A DNA stretch of 64,000 nucleotides from Proteiniphilum propionicum (GCF_022267555.1 NZ_CP073586.1:1054001-1118000); one strand, 5' to 3'; counted from the first letter of the stretch, positions 35,014 through 44,250 are shown. Notes: generated from the letters alone by a model not told the origin. A program made the numbers and translations.

Positions 35014-35101
35014 CTTTTGGCAGATGATGTTTTGTGCCCTGTTTCGTACCTGTTAGCCAAAAGAGTGGGGCGTTAAAGGCAAAACATCTTGATATCATCT
35101 G
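35014..35101. other. Structured region with competing inverted repeats, pckA-upp gap
   Basis: CTTTTGGC (35014-35021) can pair perfectly with GCCAAAAG (35056-35063). The adjoining CAGATGATGTTTTGTGCC (35021-35038) can instead pair with the inverse arm in 35078-35101 (GGCAAAACATC and ATCATCTG). The two folds exclude one another in part. It lies upstream of the probable upp promoter and so is not in the upp leader. It could be an operator region or a small RNA. The rest of the 474-base gap is AT-rich. A TACTTTTG -7-like box for pckA lies near 34850 on the minus strand. Confidence 0.45.
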
Positions 35102-35173
35102 TTTGCCTATTTACCTATAGTGCGGAAAGAAGCGAAAGTTCAGTAAAATTAATAGTCAAATAAATGAGTAATA

Positions 35174-35205
35174 TTCGTTCAAAACAGGGAAAAACATTAC
35201 CTTTG
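35174..35205 (+). promoter_or_regulatory. Probable upp promoter
   Basis: TTCG (35174-35177), a spacer of 20 and TACCTTTG (35198-35205) agree with the Bacteroidota TTTG-N19-21-TAnnTTTG pattern except for one base. It lies 37 bases before the upp ATG. Confidence 0.6.
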
Positions 35206-35241
35206 TTTTCCGAAAATAACAGACAAAACTTTTAATTAAAA

Positions 35242-35901
35242 ATGAAAGTATATAACTTTTCGGAAGAAAACTCTTTACTTAACTCTTTTGTCCGTGAAAT
35301 AAGGGATATAACCATCCAGAACGACAGGCTTAGGTTTCGAAGGAATATTGAAAGAATAGGAGAGATTATGGCTTATGAAATAAGCAAAAATCTTACTTAT
35401 AAAAAAATTAAAGTGACTACGCCGCTGGATGTTGCGGAAGTGAATGTGCCTGATGAGGAGATTGTGATAGGGACAATATTGAGGGCAGGCCTTCCTTTTC
35501 ATTACGGTATTCTGAACTATTTTGACGGGGCGGAGAACGCGTTTGTTTCCGCATACAGAAAATACAAAGAGACCGGGCATCAATCTTTTGATATTCATAT
35601 TGAATATATCGCTTCGCCATGGATTGACGGGAAAACACTTATTCTTGCAGACCCAATGCTGGCGACAGGGAGCAGTATGGAGTTGACCTACCGTGCCCTG
35701 TTAACAAGGGGAACTCCTTCACACATCCATATTGTCACTATCATTGCCAGCAGGCAGGCAATAGAATATTGTTTGAATATTTTTCCCGAAGAAAAGACAA
35801 CTATATGGGTTGCAGCCATTGACCCCGATCTTGACGAGTCCTCCTACATTGTTCCGGGAATTGGAGATGCGGGCGATCTCGCATACGGAGAGAAAATTTA
35901 A
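35242..35901 (+). CDS. upp: Uracil phosphoribosyltransferase
   Basis: A 219-aa cytoplasmic pyrimidine-salvage enzyme that makes UMP from uracil and PRPP. The PRPP loop is LILADPMLATGSSM (about 132-145). ILRAGLPFHYG (about 80) and the uracil-binding IGDAGDLAYG at the C-terminus are conserved. It is slightly longer than E. coli Upp (208 aa), as in other Bacteroidota. It is probably monocistronic, and a decayed family 1 repeat follows. Confidence 0.93.
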   Translation: MKVYNFSEENSLLNSFVREIRDITIQNDRLRFRRNIERIGEIMAYEISKNLTYKKIKVTTPLDVAEVNVPDEEIVIGTILRAGLPFHYGILNYFDGAENAFVSAYRKYKETGHQSFDIHIEYIASPWIDGKTLILADPMLATGSSMELTYRALLTRGTPSHIHIVTIIASRQAIEYCLNIFPEEKTTIWVAAIDPDLDESSYIVPGIGDAGDLAYGEKI

Positions 35902-35919
35902 TCATTAGTCTACTTGAAA

Positions 35920-36005
35920 GAGTCTCAAATTAGAAGATTTGACATCATAATCACTTGTGAATCAAAAATCATTTTTTCATAAAACGACTTATTAAAGTGG
36001 ACTCA
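35920..36005 (+). repeat. Dispersed repeat family 1, decayed copy 4
   Basis: It starts GAGTCTC near 35920 and ends AAAACGACTTATTAAAGTGGACTCA at 35981-36005, against AAAAAGACTTATCGGAAGAGACTCA in copy 3. The middle is shortened and poorly matched, and the conserved AACCCC block is not recognisable. Its final TCA (36003-36005) is the stop codon of the minus-strand glycosyltransferase. Confidence 0.4.
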
Positions 36006-36992
36006 ATTATAGAATTTTTTTTCAAACGCTTTGAATTCTCCTTTTTTCAGGATAAGCCGTTTCCATATTGCCGAAAGAAAGCCGGCACCGTAGCCGGTCA
36101 GCTGTATCCATGAAGCTGCAATGCTCAAGAGCGCGACCTTAACTGATCTGTTCTTCAACAGTGAATCGATAAACAGCAGCATGGAGTAAGCAGCAGGAAT
36201 AAGCAGGAGATGAGGTAAGAGGGGTGACAGAATGAAGATTGCCGCCATCCCTGTTACAAAAAGAGCAGGGAATGAGTGCACTGGCTTCAGTGATCCCGGA
36301 TGTGCCAGATGCAAGTTAATACGAGCTATCCCCGAATTGTAGACCTGTTTGAAGAATTGTTTGAATGTAGATCTCCTTTTGTGATATACATATGCATCAG
36401 GAATGAGCGCTGTTTTAAATCCGTTTTTCAGTAGTCGCAGGCTAAAATCTATATCTTCCCCGAATCGCATTTTCCCATATCCCCCGATGGCATTGAACGC
36501 TTCACGTGATACACCCAGATTGAAACTTCTGGGATGGAACTTGTCAATTGATCTTTTCCTGCCTCTGATTCCGCCTGTTGTAAAAAATGAGGTCATAGAG
36601 TAGTTGACCGCTTTCTGTATCGCGGAGAATGCCGGTAGTGCAGCATCTGGGCCTCCATAGGCATCAGTGTATTGCTTATTAAGAAACTGTGATACTATCT
36701 CTATATAGTTTTCAGGAATAATACAGTCGGAATCGAAAAATATCAGATAATCGTTATTAGCTTTCCGGGCACCTGCATTTCTGGTTAGCCCGGGACCTGA
36801 ATTCATCTTTTCAAAGTAGATGAGGGGTAGCTTGTTATGGTATTTTTCTACAACTGTGTCTCCTTTTTTGTCAGAACCATCCTCTACAACAATCACTTCA
36901 AACTGTTTATTAGTTTGTTTGCAGAGGCTTGCTAGCAGCTCGTCCAGCTCATCGGGGCGGTTATATAGAGGGATAATGATAGAAAAATGCAT
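36003..36992 (-). CDS. Family 2 glycosyltransferase with C-terminal membrane segments
   Basis: A protein of about 330 aa. The GT-A domain starts MHFSIIIPLYNRPDELDELL and has the nucleotide-sugar site VVEDGSD (about 40), the metal DxD motif FFDSDC (about 90) and the ED pair in GEDIDFSLRLL (about 190). Two hydrophobic segments follow residue 235, so it sits at the inner membrane facing the cytoplasm. It probably builds cell-envelope glycan, and the acceptor is unknown. The frame is open up to 37160, but the family's normal start favours the ATG at 36992. The ATG at 37013 is an alternative. Confidence 0.85.
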   Translation of the reverse strand: MHFSIIIPLYNRPDELDELLASLCKQTNKQFEVIVVEDGSDKKGDTVVEKYHNKLPLIYFEKMNSGPGLTRNAGARKANNDYLIFFDSDCIIPENYIEIVSQFLNKQYTDAYGGPDAALPAFSAIQKAVNYSMTSFFTTGGIRGRKRSIDKFHPRSFNLGVSREAFNAIGGYGKMRFGEDIDFSLRLLKNGFKTALIPDAYVYHKRRSTFKQFFKQVYNSGIARINLHLAHPGSLKPVHSFPALFVTGMAAIFILSPLLPHLLLIPAAYSMLLFIDSLLKNRSVKVALLSIAASWIQLTGYGAGFLSAIWKRLILKKGEFKAFEKKFYN

Positions 36993-37251
36993 TACCAGAT
37001 ATTTTTTAAGCATTGCAAAACTAACTATTTTATTTTGGTTTCCCATTCTGTTTGAAGAGTAATCTTTAATTCTTCTCTGCAAAGCATTATTTGTTGCAAG
37101 AGGATTAAAATAGATTATGATGGTTAATGCATATAATAGACTCAACTTTTGCATATCCACAGATTACAGGGAGACCCGTCTGTTGGCCCCAATTGGGAAA
37201 ATTATTTTTCAACTAAGCGGTTTTTGTATATTAAGTAAGTCCGGCAACCCG

Positions 37252-37379
37252 GTAAAAAAGTATTGAAACGCCATGTAATCCATTAAATAGCAACAAAATA
37301 GGCCTAACCAAAACTCAGAAGTACTTTCTGCTGATTGTCAGGTGTTTAAAAAAAATGTCTAAGTATTGTCAGTTAAACA
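37252..37379 (+). repeat. Dispersed repeat family 2, copy B
   Basis: Matches 16481-16610 at roughly 70 percent by eye: GTAAAAAAGTATTGAAA, CATGTAATCCATTAA, ATAGGCCTAA and AGTACTTTCTGCTGATTG. The reading frame seen in copy A (KTRQYFLL) appears here as KTQKYFLL before diverging. It lies in the 408-base gap between the GT2 gene and the DUF4369-type gene. Confidence 0.58.
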
Positions 37380-37459
37380 TTCAAAAATTCTGATTTCTGA
37401 CATTTTTATAAAAGCTCATCTATAGTAAAAAGAAAAACAATTAAATAAATGTGAAAATG

Positions 37460-37491
37460 TTTGAATATTTAGAAAATATAGAATACCTTTG
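37460..37491 (+). promoter_or_regulatory. Consensus promoter for the DUF4369-type lipoprotein gene
   Basis: TTTG (37460-37463), a 20-base spacer and TACCTTTG (37484-37491) form a full match to the Bacteroidota sigma consensus, 78 bases before the ATG at 37569. Confidence 0.7.
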
Positions 37492-37568
37492 TCCTTTCTT
37501 AATAAAATCAAAATGTTCAAGTCATAGAAAGTCAAAAGAAAGAAATCCGGAATAAAGTTGGTTGGCAT

Positions 37569-38696
37569 ATGGTAAAGTGTTGTAAAATGGTTGTCTATCT
37601 TCTTCTTCTTTTGTTGATTGCAGGTTCGTGTAAGAATTTTGAGGGAACACAAATTAAAGGAGAGATATCGAATCTGGAATACCCTTATATTCTGGTATCT
37701 CACTTGTCGGCTGACACATTTGCCATTGACACAATATCAGTCGATCGCAGAGGAAAATTTAACTATATATGCAATATCGATACTCTTACCACCTTCTCAT
37801 TCTATCTTAACAATTACGAGAGCGCTGCAGTAGTTTTTGCAGATGACGGGCAGAAATTAACTGTCAAGGGCGATGCTCATTTTCCTGATCTTATAAGGGT
37901 GAATGGAAACGATATCAACGATGATCTGACTTTTTTCAAATCAAAAAACCAGGATTTGCTGAAACAACGCACTCAACTAATGCTTAACATGCAACTCAGA
38001 GAGGTGTTGGATACTATACGTAATAGCACATTGACAGGCAATGATGAAATAGCCCAGTTGAATCTCCTTAACCATGAGCTGACACTGAATGCCGAGGATT
38101 TTATTAAAGAGCATCCAGCGAAAATGTCGAGCCTGATCCTTATAAATGAGTTTTTCACGGGAAGTGAAAATCCCAAGGCACTTGAGCGTGTGCTGGGATA
38201 TATGCAGGGAGATATAATGAGGACCCGTGCAGCAGTTAGGCTTAAATCATATTCACAAAAGATAAACAGATCTGCCGAAGGGGTCATAGCTCCCTATTTT
38301 CAGTTGACCGACAATGGCGGCAAAACTATCCATCCATACGATTTCTCAGGTAAGTATCTGCTTTTGTCCTTTATTTCAACTGCCGGGATAGAATCGCGTG
38401 AGACGGTGTCATTACTTAAAAAAGCATACTCGGGAATGAACAGAGATAGTGTGGAATTTGTTTCTGTTTACATTGATTCGGACATCTATCCGATTGAATA
38501 TGTAGAAAATGATTCAATCCCTTGGAAAGTGGTACCTGAAAAGAGAGGCTGGGGATCAGACATAGTAGATGCATATAATGTGCAGTATATACCCTATAAT
38601 ATTCTTATTGCACCCGATGGCACCATAAAAGCCAGGAATATACCCGCCCAGGGAGTTTCTGTTGCCATAAATAACAGTTCTAAGGAAAGCATGTAG
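37569..38696 (+). CDS. DUF4369/thioredoxin-fold lipoprotein without CxxC
   Basis: A 375-aa lipoprotein (lipobox LLIAGSC, Cys about residue 21). Residues about 28-120 look like the DUF4369 beta domain (IKGEISNL.YPYILVSHL). The C-terminal part (about 238-370) has the AhpC/TlpA thioredoxin fold, starting IAPYFQLTDNGGKTIHPYDFSGKYLLL. Where an active site CxxC should be, the sequence reads STAGIES, so it has no redox cysteines. Similar proteins are common in Bacteroidota, and their role is unsettled. Met7 is an alternative start. It stands alone, with a weak hairpin near 38732-38758. Confidence 0.8.
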   Translation: MVKCCKMVVYLLLLLLIAGSCKNFEGTQIKGEISNLEYPYILVSHLSADTFAIDTISVDRRGKFNYICNIDTLTTFSFYLNNYESAAVVFADDGQKLTVKGDAHFPDLIRVNGNDINDDLTFFKSKNQDLLKQRTQLMLNMQLREVLDTIRNSTLTGNDEIAQLNLLNHELTLNAEDFIKEHPAKMSSLILINEFFTGSENPKALERVLGYMQGDIMRTRAAVRLKSYSQKINRSAEGVIAPYFQLTDNGGKTIHPYDFSGKYLLLSFISTAGIESRETVSLLKKAYSGMNRDSVEFVSVYIDSDIYPIEYVENDSIPWKVVPEKRGWGSDIVDAYNVQYIPYNILIAPDGTIKARNIPAQGVSVAINNSSKESM

Positions 38697-38796
38697 CCTG
38701 ATTATAACAGTGCTATATGTTCTTCTGATTACTAGGGCTCTTTAATAAGAGGAGCTTTTTTCGTATAAAATTAAGTGTTAATATAAACCGAAACAG

Positions 38797-40335
38797 ATGC
38801 TGGTCAAAGTATTTGGAGCGGCAGTGCAGGGCATTGATGCCACGCTCATTACTATTGAGGTAAACTGTTCAAGAGGCATACGTTTTCTCTTGGTAGGGTT
38901 GCCTGATGCTTCCGTTAAGGAGAGCCATGAACGTATTGTTTCCGCCCTCGAGGTGAATGGATTGAAGTTCCCTCGTAAACAGATAGTTATAAACATGTCT
39001 CCTGCCGACATCCGTAAAGAGGGATCGGCGTATGACCTGCCATTAGCTGTGGGCATACTTGCCGCTTCGGGAACCCTGAGACCTGAAATGTTAAATAACT
39101 ATCTGATGATGGGGGAGTTGTCGCTTGACGGTAGCATCCTCCCCATAAGGGGAGCTCTCTCTATCGCGCTCATGGCCAAGGAGAGCGGTTTTAAAGGATT
39201 CATACTTCCCGAGGATAACGCAAAAGAAGCTGCTGTTGTGAAAGGATTGGATGTCTACGGAGTTAAAAACATCCGTGATGTGGCCGACTTTTTTAATGGT
39301 GAAAAGGAGCTTGTTCGCACCGAAGTGGATATCAAGAGTGAGTTTTTGAATAACCGGTCATCTTTCGAGTTCGATTTTTCTGATGTGAAAGGGCAGGAGA
39401 ATGTGAAGCGTGCACTGGAGGTAGCTGCTGCCGGTGGGCACAACGTCTTAATGGTAGGTCCTCCCGGTTCAGGTAAATCGATGATGGCAAAACGTATTCC
39501 TTCCATATTGCCGCCTTTCTCATTTGATGAGGCTCTGGAGACAACCAGGATACATAGCGTTGCCGGGAAAACCGCACTGAACAGGCCGCTTATGACAGAA
39601 CGGCCGTTTAGATCACCCCATCATACAATCAGTGATGTGGCAATGGTTGGGGGCGGTACTTATCCCCAACCTGGTGAGATAAGCCTGGCACACAATGGAG
39701 TACTATTCCTGGATGAGCTGCCGGAATTTAACCGGAGTGTACTTGAGGTGATGAGGCAACCGCTTGAAGATCGTAAAATCACTATCTCCAGGGCTAAATT
39801 CACAGTCAACTATCCGGCCGGTTTCATGCTTGTTTCAGCTATGAACCCATGTCCATGTGGTTTTTACAATCATCCCGGCAAGGAGTGTGTATGCCCACCC
39901 GGATCGATACAGAGATATCTGAATAAAATTTCGGGCCCTTTACTCGATAGGATAGATATTCAGATAGAGATTGTTCCCGTTCCTTTTGAAAAAATTTCAG
40001 GCGATGCTCCGGCCGAGCATAGTACTGATATATGTAAGAGGGTGATGAGGTCACGAGATATACAGATTAGCAGGTTCAGAAATATGGATGGAATTTATTG
40101 CAATGCTCAAATGACAGGGAAGATGTTGCGTAAATATGCCTCTCCCGACAGTGCAGGCTTAAGGCTATTGAAGATGGCTATGGAGAGGCTCAACCTTTCA
40201 GCCCGTGCTTACAGCCGCATCCTGAAGGTTTCACGAACCATTGCCGACCTGGAAGAAAGCGAGCATATAAAACCGGCCCATCTGGCAGAAGCCATTAGCT
40301 ACCGGAACCTCGACAGAGATAATTGGGGAGAGTAA
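38797..40335 (+). CDS. YifB/ComM family Mg-chelatase-like AAA+ ATPase
   Basis: A 512-aa protein with an N-terminal Lon-substrate-like (ChlI) domain (about 1-170) and a Mg-chelatase AAA+ core. Walker A is GPPGSGKSMMAKRIP (about 220) and Walker B is VLFLDELPEF (about 304). A Cys-rich insert NPCPCGFYNHPGKECVCPP lies near 350. ComM in naturally competent bacteria is a branch-migration helicase that helps integrate donor DNA, and YifB-type proteins elsewhere have no fixed role. The length matches the family. The stop touches the convergent M15 gene with no spacer. Confidence 0.93.
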   Translation: MLVKVFGAAVQGIDATLITIEVNCSRGIRFLLVGLPDASVKESHERIVSALEVNGLKFPRKQIVINMSPADIRKEGSAYDLPLAVGILAASGTLRPEMLNNYLMMGELSLDGSILPIRGALSIALMAKESGFKGFILPEDNAKEAAVVKGLDVYGVKNIRDVADFFNGEKELVRTEVDIKSEFLNNRSSFEFDFSDVKGQENVKRALEVAAAGGHNVLMVGPPGSGKSMMAKRIPSILPPFSFDEALETTRIHSVAGKTALNRPLMTERPFRSPHHTISDVAMVGGGTYPQPGEISLAHNGVLFLDELPEFNRSVLEVMRQPLEDRKITISRAKFTVNYPAGFMLVSAMNPCPCGFYNHPGKECVCPPGSIQRYLNKISGPLLDRIDIQIEIVPVPFEKISGDAPAEHSTDICKRVMRSRDIQISRFRNMDGIYCNAQMTGKMLRKYASPDSAGLRLLKMAMERLNLSARAYSRILKVSRTIADLEESEHIKPAHLAEAISYRNLDRDNWGE

Positions 40336-41016
40336 TCATCTCTTCTCAAAATGGTGGTCGTCATAGAATTTTGTGAAAGTGTGGCCCCAGCGAAAACCTA
40401 GCTTGGCAAACTCTTTTACAACAGGATGACCGGGATGTAGTGTCCCATTGACCGTGGTATCCTGCACAGCCCCTTGTGGCTGGTTGGGAAGATTGGGATC
40501 TTTCCAGCGTAACGGGTTGAAACGTGGGTTAATGTCGATAGCCATTCCGCTCGCATGTTTTGAATATGAGATATCCCGGTAGCAGAAGCTGTATGTGTTG
40601 TTGTCGTCCATAGACAGGCTGTCGTTCCAGTTGTATTTAACGATAGGGATGGCCTTTTCAATTACAAATCCTTCGTTGAGCATATACTCGAAAAGGTGAC
40701 GGAGGTCGGCTGCAATTATGCGGTTTGAGAGAATCTGCCCGCGATGAATCTTCCCGTCTGTTGAGAGATAGGTAACGTCTGACAGCTCCAGCTGATCGAT
40801 TATTTTTTGCGGAGCGTTTGAGCCGGCAACCGCCTCTTCAATGCTATAACTTGAATCTACTATTGTATCTACTGCTGACTCTCTCTTTTCAATATGACAC
40901 ACAGATTCGCAAGACCGGGGAAGAGGTTGCAACTTTTTTTTGTTTTCGGTACATGCTGATAATAAAATCAACAACAACGATAAATTAATTGGGAAAAAAT
41001 AGAATGAGATTTTCAT
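40336..41016 (-). CDS. M15 family metallopeptidase, lipoprotein
   Basis: A 226-aa exported Zn peptidase of the D-alanyl-D-alanine carboxypeptidase/endolysin type, probably trimming cell-wall peptides. The lipobox is LILLSAC. The zinc residues are in SKHASGMAIDIN (His and Asp) and the C-terminal WGHTFTKFYDDHHFE (His). The frame remains open up to 41085, but ATG 41016 sits right before the signal peptide and is preferred. The stop codon abuts the yifB stop. Confidence 0.88.
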   Translation of the reverse strand: MKISFYFFPINLSLLLILLSACTENKKKLQPLPRSCESVCHIEKRESAVDTIVDSSYSIEEAVAGSNAPQKIIDQLELSDVTYLSTDGKIHRGQILSNRIIAADLRHLFEYMLNEGFVIEKAIPIVKYNWNDSLSMDDNNTYSFCYRDISYSKHASGMAIDINPRFNPLRWKDPNLPNQPQGAVQDTTVNGTLHPGHPVVKEFAKLGFRWGHTFTKFYDDHHFEKR

Positions 41017-41229
41017 CAACAGATTGAGTCTTTCATTATGCTCTGTCAAGGAGTAATAGTCTGGAAAATATTTATTTAATATCAATATAACAAGTCAACT
41101 ATATCGTTAATTTCAAAATATGCATTAAGCGCAGGTTATCAGTCGATTATGAGTAATTAATAGGGGAAAGTGCCATAATTCTGAAAGAGGATAAAGCTGT
41201 AAAATCACGAATTTAAGCCAGTTGAAACA

Positions 41230-43155
41230 CTAGCTCAATTCAAGTCCGAACTCATCAGAAAGTTTTTGGAGTGAGGGGTTTTGCGATACCATCTCATCAA
41301 ATATCTCACGGGAGGTGAGTGCTTTTTTAATTGCATTTCCTTCTGCAATTTTAATTGTCATTGAGATCTCTCCGTTTTGCAGTTTTTCTCTCAGAAAGGA
41401 AAGGATAGAGTAGCTATTGTCGTTGAGATACTGTTTATTAAGTTCAGTATTTACTTCCACCTCAAATACGGTGTCGCTCAGCATCTTTGGAAGATAGAGA
41501 GACATCGTATTTTTTAGAAGTTTCTCCTCGTCGAGATTTTTTGCATACTCTTCCCATGCTGTAACAAGTTCTTCCTCCGAGAATAGGTTTGAACCGACTT
41601 GAATAATTTCAGCCTCTTCTTCATTAGGCTCTTCATTTTTTCTATTTGTCAGGGAAGCGAGTGATATTCCCATTCCTGAGAGAGAAACAGTTTTCTTTTT
41701 AAGTGATGAAGGTATCTCCTGCTGTTTCTGAATGCTATTTTTTGTTTGTTTAGTTTTATCCCCTGGCAACTTCCGCTTTTGAATATGGGCCTCATCTTTG
41801 TTTGCCTCTTTTTCTGCTGACGCTCTTTTGTTTTCTTCAGCACTTTCAGCATCAACCTTTCCAACAGCTGCTTTATCTCCGCCACTTTCAGCATCAACCT
41901 TCCCTGCATAGGCAGTTTTACCTCCGGAGCTTTCAGTATCAACCCTTGCGGTGTTAGCCGATTTGCTTTTAACGCTTTCAATATTAGCTTTTTCTGCAGG
42001 CTCCCTGCGAGACTCTATCGGTTTGATAACTGTTTTTTCTTCTTTTTTGTTATTTGTAGGGGTCTCAGTCAGCTGGCACAGCCTTATCAGAGTCAATTCC
42101 AGCAGAAGTCGTTTGTTCTTGCTTAACCGGTAGTTGAGATCACAGTCGTTTGCTATTTCAATGGCCTGGTACAGAAAATTGTTACTGCATCGTTTTGCCA
42201 TATCTATATATCTTTCGCGAATAGACGCCCCCACCTGAAAAAGCTGGACCGTATCTTTGTCCTTGCATACAAGTAAATCCCGGAAATGTGATGCAATGCC
42301 GCTGATAATATATTGTCCCTCGAAGCCACTGTTGAGGATGTCATTAAGTATAAGCAGGCAATTTACCACACTACCCTCAAGGATGGCGTCTGACAACCTG
42401 AAATAGTACTCATAATCCAAAACATTGAGGTTTTCAATGACCGCCTTGTAGGTGATGTTTCCTCCGGTGTAGCTCACCGTCTGATCGAATATGGATAGAG
42501 CATCGCGCATTCCACCGTCTGCTTTCTGAGCAATAATATTAAGTGCTTCAGGCTCCGAGTCAACTCCTTCCTGCTTTGCCACATATTGCAGATGTTCAAC
42601 AATATCGGATATATTGATACGATTGAAATCGTAAACCTGGCACCGAGAAAGGATTGTGGGAATAATCTTATGCTTTTCGGTTGTGGCAAGTATAAAAATT
42701 GCGTGAGAAGGAGGTTCTTCAAGAGTTTTCAAAAATGAGTTGAATGCCGATTGTGAAAGCATGTGCACCTCGTCTATAATATATACCTTATACTTCCCTA
42801 TCTGTGGGGGTATGCGCACCTGGTCTATCAGTGTACGGATGTCTTCAACCCCGTTGTTGGAAGCGGCATCCAGTTCATGAATATTGTATGAGCGCTGTTC
42901 GTTAAAAGCCACACACGACTCGCAATTGTTGCATGCTTCATGTTCATAAGTGGGGTTCAGGCAGTTTATGGTTTTAGCGAAAATGCGCGCACATGTGGTT
43001 TTTCCAACACCACGAGGCCCGCTGAAAAGATAAGCATGTGCCAGCTTATTCCCGGCAATGGCATTTTTTAGCGTTGTTGTAAGCGCCTCTTGCCCCACCA
43101 CTGAACGAAAGGTTGAGGGCCTGTATTTTCTTGCAGAAACAATGAAAGTATCCAT
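41230..43155 (-). CDS. dnaX: DNA polymerase III subunit gamma/tau
   Basis: The clamp-loader ATPase of the replisome, 641 aa. Domain I has Walker A GPRGVGKTTCARIF (about 45), the four-Cys zinc module CLNP...CNNCESC, Walker B IIDEVHML and the sensor LSRCQVYDF. Domain III ends near 365. A Lys/Glu/Ala/Ser-rich linker (about 385-490) has three imperfect repeats of a KVDAESGGDK-like unit, and a tau-like C-terminus follows. ATG 43155 (MDTFIVSARKYRP) is the family start, and the upstream in-frame extension is unlikely. No frameshift signal was sought in detail. Confidence 0.95.
   Translation of the reverse strand: MDTFIVSARKYRPSTFRSVVGQEALTTTLKNAIAGNKLAHAYLFSGPRGVGKTTCARIFAKTINCLNPTYEHEACNNCESCVAFNEQRSYNIHELDAASNNGVEDIRTLIDQVRIPPQIGKYKVYIIDEVHMLSQSAFNSFLKTLEEPPSHAIFILATTEKHKIIPTILSRCQVYDFNRINISDIVEHLQYVAKQEGVDSEPEALNIIAQKADGGMRDALSIFDQTVSYTGGNITYKAVIENLNVLDYEYYFRLSDAILEGSVVNCLLILNDILNSGFEGQYIISGIASHFRDLLVCKDKDTVQLFQVGASIRERYIDMAKRCSNNFLYQAIEIANDCDLNYRLSKNKRLLLELTLIRLCQLTETPTNNKKEEKTVIKPIESRREPAEKANIESVKSKSANTARVDTESSGGKTAYAGKVDAESGGDKAAVGKVDAESAEENKRASAEKEANKDEAHIQKRKLPGDKTKQTKNSIQKQQEIPSSLKKKTVSLSGMGISLASLTNRKNEEPNEEEAEIIQVGSNLFSEEELVTAWEEYAKNLDEEKLLKNTMSLYLPKMLSDTVFEVEVNTELNKQYLNDNSYSILSFLREKLQNGEISMTIKIAEGNAIKKALTSREIFDEMVSQNPSLQKLSDEFGLELS
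41840..41960 (-). repeat. Imperfect tandem repeat inside dnaX linker
   Basis: Three spaced copies of a CTTTCAGCATCAACC-like block (plus strand) recur every 50-57 bases and encode RVDTESSGGK, KVDAESGGDK and KVDAESAEEN. They lie in the disordered linker between the clamp-loader core and the tau-like tail. Such repeats can change number by slippage. Confidence 0.6.
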
Positions 43156-43278
43156 ATATGAATCCCACCTAAAAATACAAATGTACAAAAATTATCTGTT
43201 TTTTACCTGCCAAAAGCAATCATGAATTTCATCTACCGGTTTTTTTATATCTTTACAGCCGAAACCATCAAATTGTAG

Positions 43279-44250
43279 ATGATGAGATACTTTTCTTCAA
43301 TTATAACAGTTGTTGCAATGATAATGGCCATCTCCTGTACATCAAGCAAGAACGCACAATCTGATGCCAGGGATGAAATTTATGAGGGAGACAGGATAAT
43401 TGTGCCCGATACTTTTGTATTGCCTAAAATACCGGGAACATTGACAAATCCTGATGAAAGGGCAAAATATCTGGTAAGCCATTATTGGGAGAGGTTCGAT
43501 TTTGCCGATAACACTCTTATTCAACGTCCGGAAATTACTGAGCAGGCTTTTGTTGATTATATCAACCTTCTCGATTATGTTACAAAGGAGGTGGCCGATG
43601 CTTCCTTTGTCTATACATTGAGTAAAGCACAAGCTGACACCGCTATGTACAGGCATTTCGTTTCGTTGTTTGAAAAATACTTTTACGAGCCCAACTCTCC
43701 TTTCCGCAACGACGAGTATTATCTAAAGGTGTTACAGGAGACAGCCGGTTCACCCCTTTTAACGGATGAAATTAAATCGCGATACCGGTTTCAGCTTGAT
43801 ATGGCTATGAAGAACCGTATAGGGCAGAAAGCCAATAACATAAACTTTACAACTGTTTCGGGTCAAACCCTAAGGTTGTATGACCTCAGAAGTGAATACA
43901 CCCTGCTTATGTTTACCAATCCCGGATGCCATGCCTGCGAAGCAGTGACAAGCCGGTTGAATATGTCGAAAGCATTGAACGATGCTCTTGCCCTGAACAA
44001 CCAGTTGCGTACAATGCTAACCATACTTACCGTTTATCCTGAGAATGATCCGGACAGATGGTGTGATCATCTGACGGAATTGCCCGGAGGGTGGATACAT
44101 GGCTATGATAAGGGCATGGAGATAAACAGGGAGAGATTATACGACATAAAGGCTTATCCAACTCTATATTTGCTGGACAGGAATAAAAGAGTGATTTTAA
44201 AAGATACCTCAATAGAAGCAATAGAAACCTTCTTCTCTGTAAAAATGTGA
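43279..44250 (+). CDS. DUF5106/thioredoxin-fold lipoprotein with CHAC site
   Basis: A 323-aa lipoprotein (lipobox AISC, Cys about residue 20). The N-terminal half is helical and of the DUF5106 type (PGTLTNPDERAKYLVSHYWERFDF). The C-terminal half is a thioredoxin fold with MFTNPGCHACEAV (about 215), giving a CHAC redox pair, and the cis-Pro loop AYPTLYLLD near 295. It could reduce or isomerise disulfides in the periplasm. It is the only one of the three thioredoxin-fold envelope proteins here that keeps both cysteines. Confidence 0.85.
   Translation: MMRYFSSIITVVAMIMAISCTSSKNAQSDARDEIYEGDRIIVPDTFVLPKIPGTLTNPDERAKYLVSHYWERFDFADNTLIQRPEITEQAFVDYINLLDYVTKEVADASFVYTLSKAQADTAMYRHFVSLFEKYFYEPNSPFRNDEYYLKVLQETAGSPLLTDEIKSRYRFQLDMAMKNRIGQKANNINFTTVSGQTLRLYDLRSEYTLLMFTNPGCHACEAVTSRLNMSKALNDALALNNQLRTMLTILTVYPENDPDRWCDHLTELPGGWIHGYDKGMEINRERLYDIKAYPTLYLLDRNKRVILKDTSIEAIETFFSVKM

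Noticed and set aside
36993-37160. N-terminal extension of the GT2 protein
   Set aside because: The 56 extra residues do not belong to the GT-A fold, which begins at MHFSIIIPLYN. The extension is treated as untranslated leader, although it cannot be fully excluded.
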